64,000 bases of DNA from Rhodococcus jostii RHA1 (GTDB lineage: Bacteria; Actinomycetota; Actinomycetes; Mycobacteriales; Mycobacteriaceae): the NCBI RefSeq assembly GCF_000014565.1, contig NC_008268.1, positions 5,460,501 to 5,524,500 of the forward strand, in the 5' to 3' direction. A program made the translations under genes and the position numbers. The notes under the pieces were generated by a model. The model searched no databases, was not told where the DNA came from, and saw only the letters and a program-made list of their open reading frames with translations. Shown here piece after piece: positions 16,847 to 25,136 of the stretch. Position 1 is the first letter of the stretch; each line of letters starts with the position of its first letter.

Positions 16847-17434
16847 TCAGTCGCCGGACCGGACGGCGGCGACGAACTGCTCGATCAGCGCCGCATCCTT
16901 CACTCCACGCGACGATTCGACGCCGCTCGACACGTCGACGCCCCACGCGCCGGTCGCGTCGACGGCGGCCCGCACGTTGCCCGGATGAAGTCCGCCGGCG
17001 AGGATCCACTCGCCGTCGGGACGGCTCTGGTTCGCCCAGTCCCAGGGCACGCCCGCCCCGGCGGTCGCCCCGTCGACGAGGATGCGGTCGGCGCCGAAAT
17101 CGCCCGACGTGTCACCGGCGACCACGGCACGGATCACGCCGAGCCCCGCCTCCCGCAACCGGGCGACGTCGTCGGCGGACGTCAGGTCGTGCACCTGGAC
17201 GGTTCCGAGACCCGCCGCGGCGGCGACCTCGATCACCTCCGACACGGGACTCCCCTTGAACACACCCACCGCGACCGTGTGACCGGTGACCCGGCGGACC
17301 AGCGGCGCGGCGTCCGCGGGGGAAATCCGGCGGACGCTGTCGGCGAACACGAAACCCACGGCGTCGACGCCGAGGCGCACGGCCAGATCGACCGAGGTCT
17401 CGTCTCGCAGACCGCACACCTTGATGAATGTCAC
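16847..17434 (-). CDS. trpF: Phosphoribosylanthranilate isomerase
   Basis: A 195-residue (beta/alpha)8 enzyme that converts N-(5-phosphoribosyl)anthranilate to CdRP in tryptophan synthesis. The N-terminal FIKVCGL contains the catalytic Cys7 and GADRILVDG the catalytic Asp121; VQVHD and AGGLHPGNV match the phosphate and product loops. It starts at GTG, giving the family-typical N-terminus, and TAAAAT ends 7 bases upstream, so it is probably leaderless. It stands alone, away from other trp genes. Many actinobacteria (Streptomyces, Mycobacterium) have no trpF and use the bifunctional PriA, which makes a dedicated copy notable. Confidence 0.9.
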   Translation of the reverse strand: MTFIKVCGLRDETSVDLAVRLGVDAVGFVFADSVRRISPADAAPLVRRVTGHTVAVGVFKGSPVSEVIEVAAAAGLGTVQVHDLTSADDVARLREAGLGVIRAVVAGDTSGDFGADRILVDGATAGAGVPWDWANQSRPDGEWILAGGLHPGNVRAAVDATGAWGVDVSSGVESSRGVKDAALIEQFVAAVRSGD

Positions 17435-17501
17435 CCCGGCAATTTTACCGGTCGCTCCGAGTCGCCGACGCAGCGCGGGTTCGCGCTCTAGGCTTCGTGA
17501 C

Positions 17502-18806
17502 GTGGAATGGCTCAGCGACCTCAGCGTGATCTCAGGGCCTCTGCCCTGGATCCTCACGGTGATCGGTGTGCTCGGCGGCGTGTGGCTGCTCGCCGCCCGC
17601 ACCCCGTGGTACCGCAGGAAGGCGATTCCGATCTGCCTGGCCGTGTCGGTGGTCGTCACCGTCGTCCTCTACTGGATGGTCGAGAAGGTTCTCCGGCCGT
17701 TCCCCGACCCCATCGAGATCCCCATCTACGTGTGGATCGGACTGGGGCTCTTCGCGATCGTCCTGCTCGTGCCGAGGATTCGCGCCGGCCGGACGGTGAA
17801 AGCCGCCGTCGTGTCGGTTCTCGCGGTACTCGCCGTGCTTCTCGCGTCCGCGACGCAGATCAACCTGGTGTTCGACGCCTACCCCACGGTGGGCACGGCA
17901 TTCGGGGCGGAGCCGTTCGACCGGGTTCAGATGAACGACCTCGGCAGCACCGCCGAGAACGTGGTGACGGGAACGCCTCTCGACGCGTCGTGGACCGCCC
18001 CGCCCGGAATGCCGAGCGAGGGACGGGTCCTGACGGCGGGCATCCCCGGAACGGCGTCGGGGTTCGCCGCCCGCGATGCCGAGATCTACCTCCCGCCCGC
18101 CTACTTCGCCAACCCGCGCCCCCTGCTGCCGGTGCTCGTGATGCTGGCCGGTCAGCCCGGTTCGCCGGAGGACTGGTTCGCCGGAGGCAAGCTCGCCACC
18201 ACGATGAACGAATTCGCCGCGAAACACGGGGGACTGGCCCCGATCGTGGTGGTGGCGGACGGCACCGGCTCGCAGATCGCGAACCCTCTGTGTGTCGATT
18301 CGAAGCTGGGCAACGTGGCCACGTATCTGGCGAAGGACGTTCCGTCCTGGGTGAAGTCGAACCTGCAGGTGAATCCGGACCCCAAGGCGTGGGCCATCGG
18401 CGGCCTCTCCTACGGCGGCACGTGTTCGCTGCAGATGGCCACCAACTATCCCGACGTGTACCCGACGTTCCTCGACATCTCGGGTCAGGAAGAACCCACG
18501 CTCGGCGACCACCAGCGCACCCTCGACGACGGATTCGGCGGTGACGAGGCGGCGTTCAAGCGGGTCAACCCACTCGATCTGATGGCGTCGAAGCAGTACC
18601 CGGATTCGGCCGGGGTCTTCGTGATCGGCAGCGACGACGACGCCTACAAGCCGGGGGCCCAGAAGGTCTATCAGGCCGCGAAGAACGCGGGCATGGACGT
18701 GCAGTACGTGGAAGTGCCGGGCGGGCACAGCTTCGCGGTGTGGTCTGCCGGACTGGAGAAGGAACTGCCGTGGCTGGCACAGCGGTTGGGGCTGATCGGC
18801 TCGTAG
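17502..18806 (+). CDS. Membrane-anchored esterase (alpha/beta hydrolase, esterase-D/mycolyltransferase-like)
   Basis: A 434-residue protein with four predicted membrane helices in the first ~130 residues and an extracytoplasmic alpha/beta hydrolase domain. The nucleophile elbow is GLSYGG, the acid likely within GSDDDAYKPG and the histidine in PGGHSFAVW. The domain resembles the esterase/antigen 85-like group common in mycolic-acid bacteria. GTG at 17502 is chosen because TAGGCT ends 7 bases upstream (leaderless pattern) and the first helix follows at once. It is divergent from trpF. A role on cell-envelope esters is an inference. Confidence 0.82.
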   Translation: MEWLSDLSVISGPLPWILTVIGVLGGVWLLAARTPWYRRKAIPICLAVSVVVTVVLYWMVEKVLRPFPDPIEIPIYVWIGLGLFAIVLLVPRIRAGRTVKAAVVSVLAVLAVLLASATQINLVFDAYPTVGTAFGAEPFDRVQMNDLGSTAENVVTGTPLDASWTAPPGMPSEGRVLTAGIPGTASGFAARDAEIYLPPAYFANPRPLLPVLVMLAGQPGSPEDWFAGGKLATTMNEFAAKHGGLAPIVVVADGTGSQIANPLCVDSKLGNVATYLAKDVPSWVKSNLQVNPDPKAWAIGGLSYGGTCSLQMATNYPDVYPTFLDISGQEEPTLGDHQRTLDDGFGGDEAAFKRVNPLDLMASKQYPDSAGVFVIGSDDDAYKPGAQKVYQAAKNAGMDVQYVEVPGGHSFAVWSAGLEKELPWLAQRLGLIGS

Positions 18807-18833
18807 GCACTCGTCGCGGCGGAGAGGGATGGG

Positions 18834-19559
18834 ATGACGGCGGCAGCGCACATACTGCGGGTGGGTTCGGCGTTGCCCGACCCGCCGTTCGAGTTCCGGG
18901 ACGGCGGGGCTCCGGCGGGTTTCGATGTCGAGTTCACGCGGGCCGTCGCGCAGGTGCTCGGCCTCGAATGGTTGCTCGTCCCGTACCGGGGCACCGACTT
19001 CAACGGCATCTTCGATGCGCTGGCGGACGGTGAATTCGACTGCATCGCCTCGGGAACCACTGTGACGCCGCAGCGGAGGGCGCGCGCGGATTTCTGCGCT
19101 CCGTACCTCGTGTCGGGTCAGTCCCTCGCCGTCGACACGTCGCGGCATCCGGGAGTGCGCGGGGTGGACGACCTGGGCGGTCTCACCGTCGGTGTCCAGC
19201 ACGGCAACACGAGTCAGCCGATCGTGGAGGGACTGGTTGCGGAGGGTCGCGCGGGCGCGATCCGGGTGTACGCGTACGACCGGATCGGGCAGGCTCTCGA
19301 CGATCTGTCCTCGGGCGGGTGCGATGCCGTGATGAAGCTCGCGCCTGTCCTCACCTGGCTCGTCCGGGACCGCCCGCACGTGGAGGTGGTCGAACGAGGA
19401 ATCTCCCGCGAGGAGATCGCTGTCGCTGTGCGCACGGGTGATGACGCGCTGCGCGAACGTATCGAGTCGGCGCAGGGCACCCTGGCCGCGGACGGCACCC
19501 TCGACCGGCTGAGGTCGACGTGGCTCGGGATCGGTGAAACGGACGGCGGCTCGTTCTGA
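18834..19559 (+). CDS. Solute-binding protein family 3 domain, without signal peptide
   Basis: A 241-residue protein with the bacterial extracellular solute-binding family 3 fold: RVGSALPDPPFEF, GFDVEFTRAVAQVLG, FDCIASGTTVTPQRR and VGVQHGNT match amino-acid-binding components of ABC transporters. The ATG is well supported by GGAGAGGG, and the binding domain begins within 10 residues of it, so there is no secretion signal or lipobox. No permease or ATPase gene is adjacent. It may be a cytoplasmic binding protein or an enzyme of the cyclohexadienyl-dehydratase type that shares this fold. Confidence 0.75.
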   Translation: MTAAAHILRVGSALPDPPFEFRDGGAPAGFDVEFTRAVAQVLGLEWLLVPYRGTDFNGIFDALADGEFDCIASGTTVTPQRRARADFCAPYLVSGQSLAVDTSRHPGVRGVDDLGGLTVGVQHGNTSQPIVEGLVAEGRAGAIRVYAYDRIGQALDDLSSGGCDAVMKLAPVLTWLVRDRPHVEVVERGISREEIAVAVRTGDDALRERIESAQGTLAADGTLDRLRSTWLGIGETDGGSF

Positions 19560-19580
19560 CCGGCACACCTGTCCAAGAAT

Positions 19581-19594
19581 AGGAACGTGTTCTA
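19581..19594. promoter_or_regulatory. Possible KstR-type operator
   Basis: AGGAACGTGTTCTA, an imperfect dyad close to the KstR consensus TnnAACnnGTTnnA (the first position differs). It lies about 42 bases before the acyl-CoA dehydrogenase start. KstR represses steroid and lipid catabolic genes in Rhodococcus and Mycobacterium. One site alone is weak evidence. Confidence 0.35.
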
Positions 19595-19636
19595 TATTTG
19601 CGGCAACCCTTTCTCTCAGTGACTGGAGTGCCCGGC

Positions 19637-20872
19637 ATGTATGAGTGGTCAGATACCGACCTGATGTTCCGCGACGCGATCCGCGGTTTCATCGACAAGG
19701 AAATTCGACCGCACGTCGACAAGTTGGAGACCGGTGAGCTGCCTCCGTTCGACATCATCCGCAAACTCTTCGCCACCTTCGGTCTGGACGAGATGGCCCG
19801 TGATGCGCTGACGAAGTCGCTGGACCGCGAACGCAGTGGGGCCGCGTCCGGCGCGAAGGAAGAGAAGTCCGGCGGGCTCGGCGGTGCGGGCAGCATGGGC
19901 GTGATCATGAACGCCGAGTTGGCCGGCGTCAGCCTCGGGCTCGTCGCCTCGCTCGGGGTGAGCCTCGGGCTGGCGGCGGGCACCATCCGCAGTCGCGGGA
20001 CGCTGGCGCAGAAGGAGCGGTGGCTGCCCGGCCTGGTCACGTTCGAGAAGGTCGGAGCGTGGGCCATCACCGAGCCCGACTCCGGCTCGGACGCGTTCGG
20101 CGGCATGAAGTCGTACGTGCGCCGCGACGGTGACGACTACATCCTCAACGGGCAGAAGACGTTCATCACCAACGGTCCCTACGCCGACGTCATCATCGTC
20201 TACGCGAAGCTCGACGAGGGAGACTCGTCCGTCGACCGCCGCGACCGGAAGGTTCTCGCCTTCGTCCTCGACGCGGGCATGGAGGGGCTCACTCAGGGTG
20301 CGCCGTTCAAGAAGATGGGCATGAACTCCTCGCCCACCGGAGAACTGTTCTTCGACAACGTGCGCCTCACCCGCGACCGTCTGCTCGGCGAGACGGAGGA
20401 CGGCGGAAAGTCCGACGGCAAGTCCAGCGCGAAGGAGAGCTTCGCGGCCGAACGGATCGGCATCGCGTCGCTGTCGCTCGGGATCATCAACGAGTGTCAC
20501 CGGCTGTGCATCGACTACGCCAAGTCCCGCAAGTTGTGGGGCAAGGAGATCGCCCAGTTCCAGCTCATCCAGCTCAAGCTCGCCGAGATGGAAATCGCCC
20601 GCATCAACGTGCAGAACATGGTCTTCAACGCCATCGAACGCACCGCGGCGGGCGATCAGGTGAGCCTCGCGGAGGCGTCGGCGATGAAGCTCTACTCCTC
20701 GCGGGCGGCTACGGAGGTGGCGATGGAGGCGGTGCAGTTGTTCGGCGGCAATGGGTACATGGCCGAGTACCGGGTCGAGCAACTCGCGCGCGACGCGAAG
20801 TCGCTGATGATCTACGCAGGCAGCAACGAGATCCAGGTGACGCACATCGCGAAGGGCCTGCTCGCGATGTGA
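19637..20872 (+). CDS. Acyl-CoA dehydrogenase
   Basis: A 411-residue flavoenzyme. The N-terminal domain begins MYEWSDTDLMFRDAIRGFID; VGAWAITEPDSGSDAFG is the conserved FAD/substrate signature, GQKTFITNG follows, and the C-terminal EAVQLFGGNGYMAEY and IYAGSNEIQ complete the fold. A charged insertion rich in Ser/Lys/Glu (about residues 70-85 and again near 255-265) is longer than in typical members. The ATG at 19637 starts right at the family N-terminus. It may be under the KstR-like site at 19581. The chain length or steroid specificity is not evident. Confidence 0.9.
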   Translation: MYEWSDTDLMFRDAIRGFIDKEIRPHVDKLETGELPPFDIIRKLFATFGLDEMARDALTKSLDRERSGAASGAKEEKSGGLGGAGSMGVIMNAELAGVSLGLVASLGVSLGLAAGTIRSRGTLAQKERWLPGLVTFEKVGAWAITEPDSGSDAFGGMKSYVRRDGDDYILNGQKTFITNGPYADVIIVYAKLDEGDSSVDRRDRKVLAFVLDAGMEGLTQGAPFKKMGMNSSPTGELFFDNVRLTRDRLLGETEDGGKSDGKSSAKESFAAERIGIASLSLGIINECHRLCIDYAKSRKLWGKEIAQFQLIQLKLAEMEIARINVQNMVFNAIERTAAGDQVSLAEASAMKLYSSRAATEVAMEAVQLFGGNGYMAEYRVEQLARDAKSLMIYAGSNEIQVTHIAKGLLAM

Positions 20873-20888
20873 TGCGGGCGCCCGGGAA

Positions 20889-20912
20889 CTAATGTCGTAC
20901 GGCGTACGTTAG
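20889..20912. promoter_or_regulatory. Palindrome before the VOC gene, possible operator
   Basis: CTAATGTCGTAC-GGCGTACGTTAG is a 24-base imperfect palindrome (CGTAC core) 30 bases before the ATG of the VOC protein. TetR/MarR-type regulators use such sites. The regulator is unknown and no other copy was noticed. Confidence 0.4.
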
Positions 20913-20941
20913 TGGGGTGTCGTCAACGAAAGGACACCACC

Positions 20942-21319
20942 ATGAAGGTCACCGCGAGCGCACTGTCGCTGAACGTCGCAGACCCCAGTGCGTCGGCCGA
21001 GTTCGCCAAGTCCCACCTGGGCTTCGTCGAGGAGATGGCCGCCGAGGGCTTCGTGTCACTGAAGCGTGCGGACGTGGGCTTCAACCTCGTCTTCCTGAAG
21101 ACCGGACTGGAAACCTTCAAGCCTGCGCGGATCGCCGGTGACGCCGGCCAGGGGTTGCTGATCGCGCTCGTCGTCGACGGTATCGACGCCGAATACGAGC
21201 GACTGCAGGCGGAGGGCGTCCCGATCGTGACGCCCATCGAAACCGAGCCCTGGGGCGAACGCTACTTCCAGATGAGTGACCCCAACGGGGTGATCATCCA
21301 ACTGGTCGAATGGATGTAG
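20942..21319 (+). CDS. VOC (glyoxalase/bleomycin resistance) family protein
   Basis: A 125-residue protein with two beta-alpha-beta-beta-beta modules of the vicinal oxygen chelate fold. The second module ends ERYFQMSDPNGVIIQLVEWM, the usual C-terminal signature with the metal-ligand Glu/Gln region. GAAAGGAC precedes the ATG at 20942. VOC members act as glyoxalases, dioxygenases, epimerases or drug-binding proteins; its length fits the small antibiotic-resistance or glyoxalase-like type. It converges on the hydrolase at 21323. A palindrome overlaps its promoter. Confidence 0.85.
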   Translation: MKVTASALSLNVADPSASAEFAKSHLGFVEEMAAEGFVSLKRADVGFNLVFLKTGLETFKPARIAGDAGQGLLIALVVDGIDAEYERLQAEGVPIVTPIETEPWGERYFQMSDPNGVIIQLVEWM

Positions 21320-21322
21320 CGG

Positions 21323-22126
21323 TCACACCGAGGCGAGGAACGGCTCGACGGCCGCGAGCACCTCGGGGCTCGCGGCCACCGCCGTCGAGTGGTCGAAACC
21401 GGGCAGGATCGTCAGCGACGCACCGGGAATCAGCGCCGCCACCCGCTGGGTGTCGCCGATCCGCTCGGCGTCGTTCGAACCGACGAACAACAGGGTGGGG
21501 ACGGCGATCCCGCGCAGGACGTCGTCGTCCACTCCCGGCTCCACACCGGAACGCCGCATGTACGCGGCGAGCGCCTGCGCGTCGTTCGCCATGAACGCCG
21601 CCCGGGTGCCCGCGTCGATCGGCCACGAGCGCCGGGCATTCCACTGCGCCAGGAACGCATCCATGCCGTCCCGTTCGAGGACGTCGATGCAGCCCGGGAA
21701 GAACAGGCGGTCGAACGCGCCGGCCTGCGGGCGGCTGCTGCCGCCGCCGACGATCAGGCTCTCCAACCGTTCGGGCGCCCCGACCGCCAAGGCCAGCGCG
21801 ACCCGGCCGCCGAGCGAATACCCCAGCACGTGCGCGCTCGGAAGATCCAGGTGATCGAGGACCGCCAGAACGTCGCCGCTGACCAGATCCATGGCGTACG
21901 CGCTCTCGTCGTGCGGCTTGTCGCTGCACCCGTGGCCCCGCAGATCGACCAGGATCAGCCGGTACCGGTCACGCAGCGCGGCGACGTAGCCGAATCCACG
22001 CCAGATCGCGTGCGAGAGCGCCGTGCCGTGGATGAGAACGAGGGGCTCGCCGTCCCCGACGGTCTTGTACGCGATCCGGACACCGTCGACGGGATTCGTA
22101 GCATGCTGCACCCGCCCAGTCTGCAT
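21323..22126 (-). CDS. Alpha/beta hydrolase
   Basis: A 267-residue hydrolase: LVLIHGTALSHAIW, VDLRGHGCSDKP, nucleophile elbow GYSLGG and LPGFDHSTAVA with the probable catalytic histidine. It resembles the 3-oxoadipate enol-lactonase/peroxidase-like esterase branch. It begins directly after the aldo/keto reductase stop (a GTG at 22129 is an alternative start), so it is the last gene of the MerR-reductase-hydrolase operon. Co-expression with the reductase suggests a role in detoxifying a reactive carbonyl or ester, but the substrate is unknown. Confidence 0.87.
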   Translation of the reverse strand: MQTGRVQHATNPVDGVRIAYKTVGDGEPLVLIHGTALSHAIWRGFGYVAALRDRYRLILVDLRGHGCSDKPHDESAYAMDLVSGDVLAVLDHLDLPSAHVLGYSLGGRVALALAVGAPERLESLIVGGGSSRPQAGAFDRLFFPGCIDVLERDGMDAFLAQWNARRSWPIDAGTRAAFMANDAQALAAYMRRSGVEPGVDDDVLRGIAVPTLLFVGSNDAERIGDTQRVAALIPGASLTILPGFDHSTAVAASPEVLAAVEPFLASV

Positions 22127-22129
22127 CAC

Positions 22130-23143
22130 TCAGAAGTCGCGGCCCTCCGACACCCACTGCAGATCCTCCGAACGCGCACCCTCCACGTGTTCCCCGGCCG
22201 AGTTCAGTACCGCCAGCTGCTCCGCATCGAGTTCGATATCGAGAGCGCCGGCGTTCTCCGTCATTCGTTCCGCACTGCGGGTTCCGGGGATGGGTACGAC
22301 CGGAAGTCCGAACGCGCGGCCTTGCGCGTAGAGCCACGCCAGCGCAACCTGTGCGGGCCTGGCCCCCAGGTCGCCTGCGACCGAATTCACCGCATCCACC
22401 ACGCCGAGGTTCCGCTGCAGCGTGCCCTCCGCGAACCGGGGGAGAGTCCGTCGGAAGTCGTTGGGCGCCAAGGTGTCGACGCCGGTGACGGTCCCGGTGA
22501 GGAACCCCCGGCCGAGTGGCGAGTAGGGGACGAACCCGACACCCAGTGCGGCCGCCGCCGGCACGATCCGCGCCTCGACGTCGCGGCTCCAGATGCTCCA
22601 TTCCGACTGGACTGCCGTGATGGGATGCACCGCGTGCGCGGACGCCAGCTCCCCGGCCGTCACCTCCGACAGTCCGAGATGTCGCACCTTGCCCGCCGCC
22701 ACCAGTTCGGCCATCGCACCGACGGTGTCCTCGATCGGAACCGACGGGTCGGGGCGGTGCAGGTAGTAGAGGTCGATCGTGTCGATGCCGAGTCGGCGCA
22801 GGCTGGCGTCCACCGACTCGTGGACGTAGGCACGGTCGCCGCGGGTCGAGGCGCCGCCCTCGCTCCGCTTCCTCGGATCCCCCACAATCCCGAACTTGGT
22901 TGCCAGCGTGACTTCCTCGCGCCGGTCCCTCAGCAACTGCGCGATCAACCGCTCGTTGTCGCCGGCCCCGTACACGTCGGCGGTGTCGAGGAAACTCACT
23001 CCGAGATCCACCGCGTGATGCAGTGTCGCGAGCGCCTTCCCCGGTTCCACCCCGCCGTAGACGGGTGTGAGAGCCATTCCTCCGAAACCCATGTCGGAGA
23101 CGGTGAGCGAGTCGCCCAGGGTTGTCGTACCGATGTCGGTCAT
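22130..23143 (-). CDS. Aldo/keto reductase
   Basis: A 337-residue NADPH-dependent reductase. FLDTADVYGAGDNERL contains the catalytic Asp and Tyr, ATKFGIV the Lys, and IDLYYLHRPDP the His of the AKR tetrad; the C-terminal VVPIPGTRSAERMTENAGAL is the cofactor phosphate-binding region. It overlaps the upstream MerR gene by 4 bases (ATGA) and is followed at once by a hydrolase. Aldo/keto reductases with a MerR partner usually reduce xenobiotic or stress-derived carbonyls. Confidence 0.93.
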   Translation of the reverse strand: MTDIGTTTLGDSLTVSDMGFGGMALTPVYGGVEPGKALATLHHAVDLGVSFLDTADVYGAGDNERLIAQLLRDRREEVTLATKFGIVGDPRKRSEGGASTRGDRAYVHESVDASLRRLGIDTIDLYYLHRPDPSVPIEDTVGAMAELVAAGKVRHLGLSEVTAGELASAHAVHPITAVQSEWSIWSRDVEARIVPAAAALGVGFVPYSPLGRGFLTGTVTGVDTLAPNDFRRTLPRFAEGTLQRNLGVVDAVNSVAGDLGARPAQVALAWLYAQGRAFGLPVVPIPGTRSAERMTENAGALDIELDAEQLAVLNSAGEHVEGARSEDLQWVSEGRDF

Positions 23144-23571
23144 GCTTCTCCTCGTCGTTGTCGGGCAGGGTCCTCGTCGGTCCCTGCGATGAGGGCCCGG
23201 TAGTGATCGACCTTGGTGTCGAGGGCGGCCAGGGCGTCGTCGAGCCTCGCCTGCTGGGCGAGGATGCGTTCGCGATGCGCGAGCAGCAGCGCCAACCGCC
23301 GCTCATGGGTCTCGGCGCCCCCGGCCAGCAGCACCGCGAAACGCTGCATGTCACTGGTCGGCATGCCCGTCGTCCGCAGCTTCACCAGCAGTTCGATCAG
23401 CCGCACGTCCCGCTCGCTGTAGCGGCGGCGACGGTCCGAACCGCGCGCGATCGTCGGGATCATCCCCTCACGCTCGTACCAGCGCAGGGTGTCCTGCGTG
23501 AGACCCGTGATCGCCGCGACCTCCGAGATACTCGCGAACGTTCCGGGCGACTGCTCCAACTGGGTGGCCAT
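23140..23571 (-). CDS. MerR family transcriptional regulator
   Basis: A 143-residue MerR protein: the winged-helix region ISEVAAITGLTQDTLRWYER (residues 14-33), the second element RRRRYSERDVRLIE, then a coiled-coil dimerisation helix rich in Arg/Leu (about 85-120). It has no Cys cluster, so it is not a metal sensor of the MerR/CueR kind and more likely binds an organic ligand or electrophile. The ATG at 23571 is chosen because it gives the usual short N-terminus. The perfect dyad at 23589-23602 lies just upstream, consistent with autoregulation of the operon. Confidence 0.9.
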   Translation of the reverse strand: MATQLEQSPGTFASISEVAAITGLTQDTLRWYEREGMIPTIARGSDRRRRYSERDVRLIELLVKLRTTGMPTSDMQRFAVLLAGGAETHERRLALLLAHRERILAQQARLDDALAALDTKVDHYRALIAGTDEDPARQRRGEA

Positions 23572-23588
23572 GACTGAACCGTACGACC

Positions 23589-23602
23589 TGGAGTGCACTC
23601 CA
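23589..23602. promoter_or_regulatory. MerR-type operator dyad
   Basis: TGGAGTGCACTCCA, a perfect 14-base palindrome 18 bases before the MerR start and in the region dividing it from the NCS1 permease. MerR regulators bind such central dyads between -35 and -10. Confidence 0.6.
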
Positions 23603-23711
23603 ACGCAAGGCCCGGGCCGACTACCGCCTCGTCGATCTGTCCGCACCGGGAGCCCGTTTGACGGACACATTGTCGGTTGTCGCTGCAGGCCTGGGCGAAC
23701 ACAGTGCTTCT

Positions 23712-25136
23712 ATGGCAATTACCGAGGGCACCAGCAGCGAGGCGACGCCTGCCGAACGCGAGTACGGCGACCGCGTCCTGGCCGTCGAACCGGGCGGAAA
23801 CGAATTCATTCCGCACGAGGTCCGCCACGGAACTCCACGCCAACTCTTCTGGACGTGGATGTCGCCGAACCTCGAGTTCGCCACGATCTTCATCGGGGTC
23901 CTGTCCGTGTCGGTGTTCGGGATGACGTTCTGGCAGGCGACGCTCGGGCTCGTCCTCGGAACAGGACTCGGGGCGGCAGCGCACTACGTTCTGTCCGCGC
24001 GAGGTCCCTTGCACGGCGTTCCGCAGATGGTGCTCGGACGCCTCGGCTTCGGCTATCGGGGCAACGCCCTTCCGGCGGCGTTCATGTCGATCATGTGCGG
24101 CGTCGGCTGGTTCGCCACCAACAGTGTCAGCGGCGCGTTCGCGCTCAACACGCTGACCGGTCTGGCGCCCCTGCCGTCCCTGCTCGTGATCGTCGTCATC
24201 CAGACCGTGTTCGCGTTCTTCGGGCACAACCTGGTCCAGGCGTTCGAGCGTTACGCGTTCCCCGTGCTGGCCGTGATCTTCGCGATCACCGCAGTGGTGG
24301 TACTCGCGAAGTCGAACCCGGGCGCGCCGGCGGTCGAGGGTGGTGTCGGCGGAATGGGCGGGTTCCTCCTCACCGTTGGAACGGCGTTCGGCTATGCCGC
24401 CGGGTGGACGCCATACGCCGCCGACTACACGCGGTATCTGCCGGCCACCGTGTCGAGGGTCCGCACCGGGCTGTTCGCCTCGGCCGGACTGTTCGTCTCG
24501 TGCGTCGCACTGTCGGTGGTCGGTGCCGCCTCCGTGACGATCGGCGCACCGTCCTCCGACAACCCGACCGACGCGTTCACCGCGAATCTTCCCTCGGCAC
24601 TGGCGAACCTGACGCTGCTCGCCATCGCGCTCGGGGCGGTCGCCGCCAACGCCCTCAACGTGTATTCCGGGTCGATGGCCTTCGTGACCATCGGACTGAA
24701 GTTGCCGCTGAAGACTCAGCGGGCGATGGTCACCCTGATGTTCGGAGTCGTCGGATTCCTCGTGGCGTGGTGGGCGCTCGCCGACGCCGCCGCGAGCTAC
24801 GAGGCCTTCCTGCTCATCGTCGCCTACTGGATCGGACCGTGGCTGGGGATCATGTTCGCCGACCAGTACCTGCGCCGCGGGCAGCGGATCGACAACCTTC
24901 TGTACGACCGCGGGTACAGCAACTGGGGTGGTCTGACCGCGTTCGTGATCGCCCTCGTCGGATCCGTCCTGTTGTTTTCCAACCAGGAGAAGTTCGTCGG
25001 CTACGTGGTGCAGGCTGTACCCGAACTCGGCGACATCACGTTCTTCGTCGGCTTCGTGCTGGCCGGTGCGCTCTACTTCGCGATCAACGGTGCCAGGATC
25101 TCACGTGGCCAACCTATTGGCGCACAGGGCAAGTAG
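23712..25136 (+). CDS. NCS1 family nucleobase permease (cytosine/purine type)
   Basis: About 474 residues with 12 predicted membrane helices. The N-terminal cytoplasmic part ends FIPHEVRHGTPRQLFWTWMSPNLEF, and helix 1 follows with the family pattern. It resembles cytosine/purine/allantoin symporters (CodB/Fcy2 group). The start is uncertain: ATG at 23712 or an upstream TTG at 23658. Its 3' end overlaps the PucR gene by 36 bases in antisense. The Fcy1-type cytosine deaminase and dioxygenase beyond PucR suggest the substrate is cytosine or another pyrimidine base. Confidence 0.88.
   Translation: MAITEGTSSEATPAEREYGDRVLAVEPGGNEFIPHEVRHGTPRQLFWTWMSPNLEFATIFIGVLSVSVFGMTFWQATLGLVLGTGLGAAAHYVLSARGPLHGVPQMVLGRLGFGYRGNALPAAFMSIMCGVGWFATNSVSGAFALNTLTGLAPLPSLLVIVVIQTVFAFFGHNLVQAFERYAFPVLAVIFAITAVVVLAKSNPGAPAVEGGVGGMGGFLLTVGTAFGYAAGWTPYAADYTRYLPATVSRVRTGLFASAGLFVSCVALSVVGAASVTIGAPSSDNPTDAFTANLPSALANLTLLAIALGAVAANALNVYSGSMAFVTIGLKLPLKTQRAMVTLMFGVVGFLVAWWALADAAASYEAFLLIVAYWIGPWLGIMFADQYLRRGQRIDNLLYDRGYSNWGGLTAFVIALVGSVLLFSNQEKFVGYVVQAVPELGDITFFVGFVLAGALYFAINGARISRGQPIGAQGK

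Noticed and set aside
17532..19568. A long 678-codon open frame on the minus strand
   Set aside because: It is antisense to the esterase and solute-binding genes, whose motifs are clear. Its composition (Arg/His-rich) is the usual reflection of high third-position GC.
21389..23203. A 604-codon plus-strand frame
   Set aside because: It is antisense to the aldo/keto reductase operon, with no domain or ribosome site.
23658..23711. TTG start for the permease, adding 18 residues
   Set aside because: TTG with no ribosome site; ATG at 23712 is also imperfect, so the choice is uncertain. The first bases TTGACG could equally be a -35 box.
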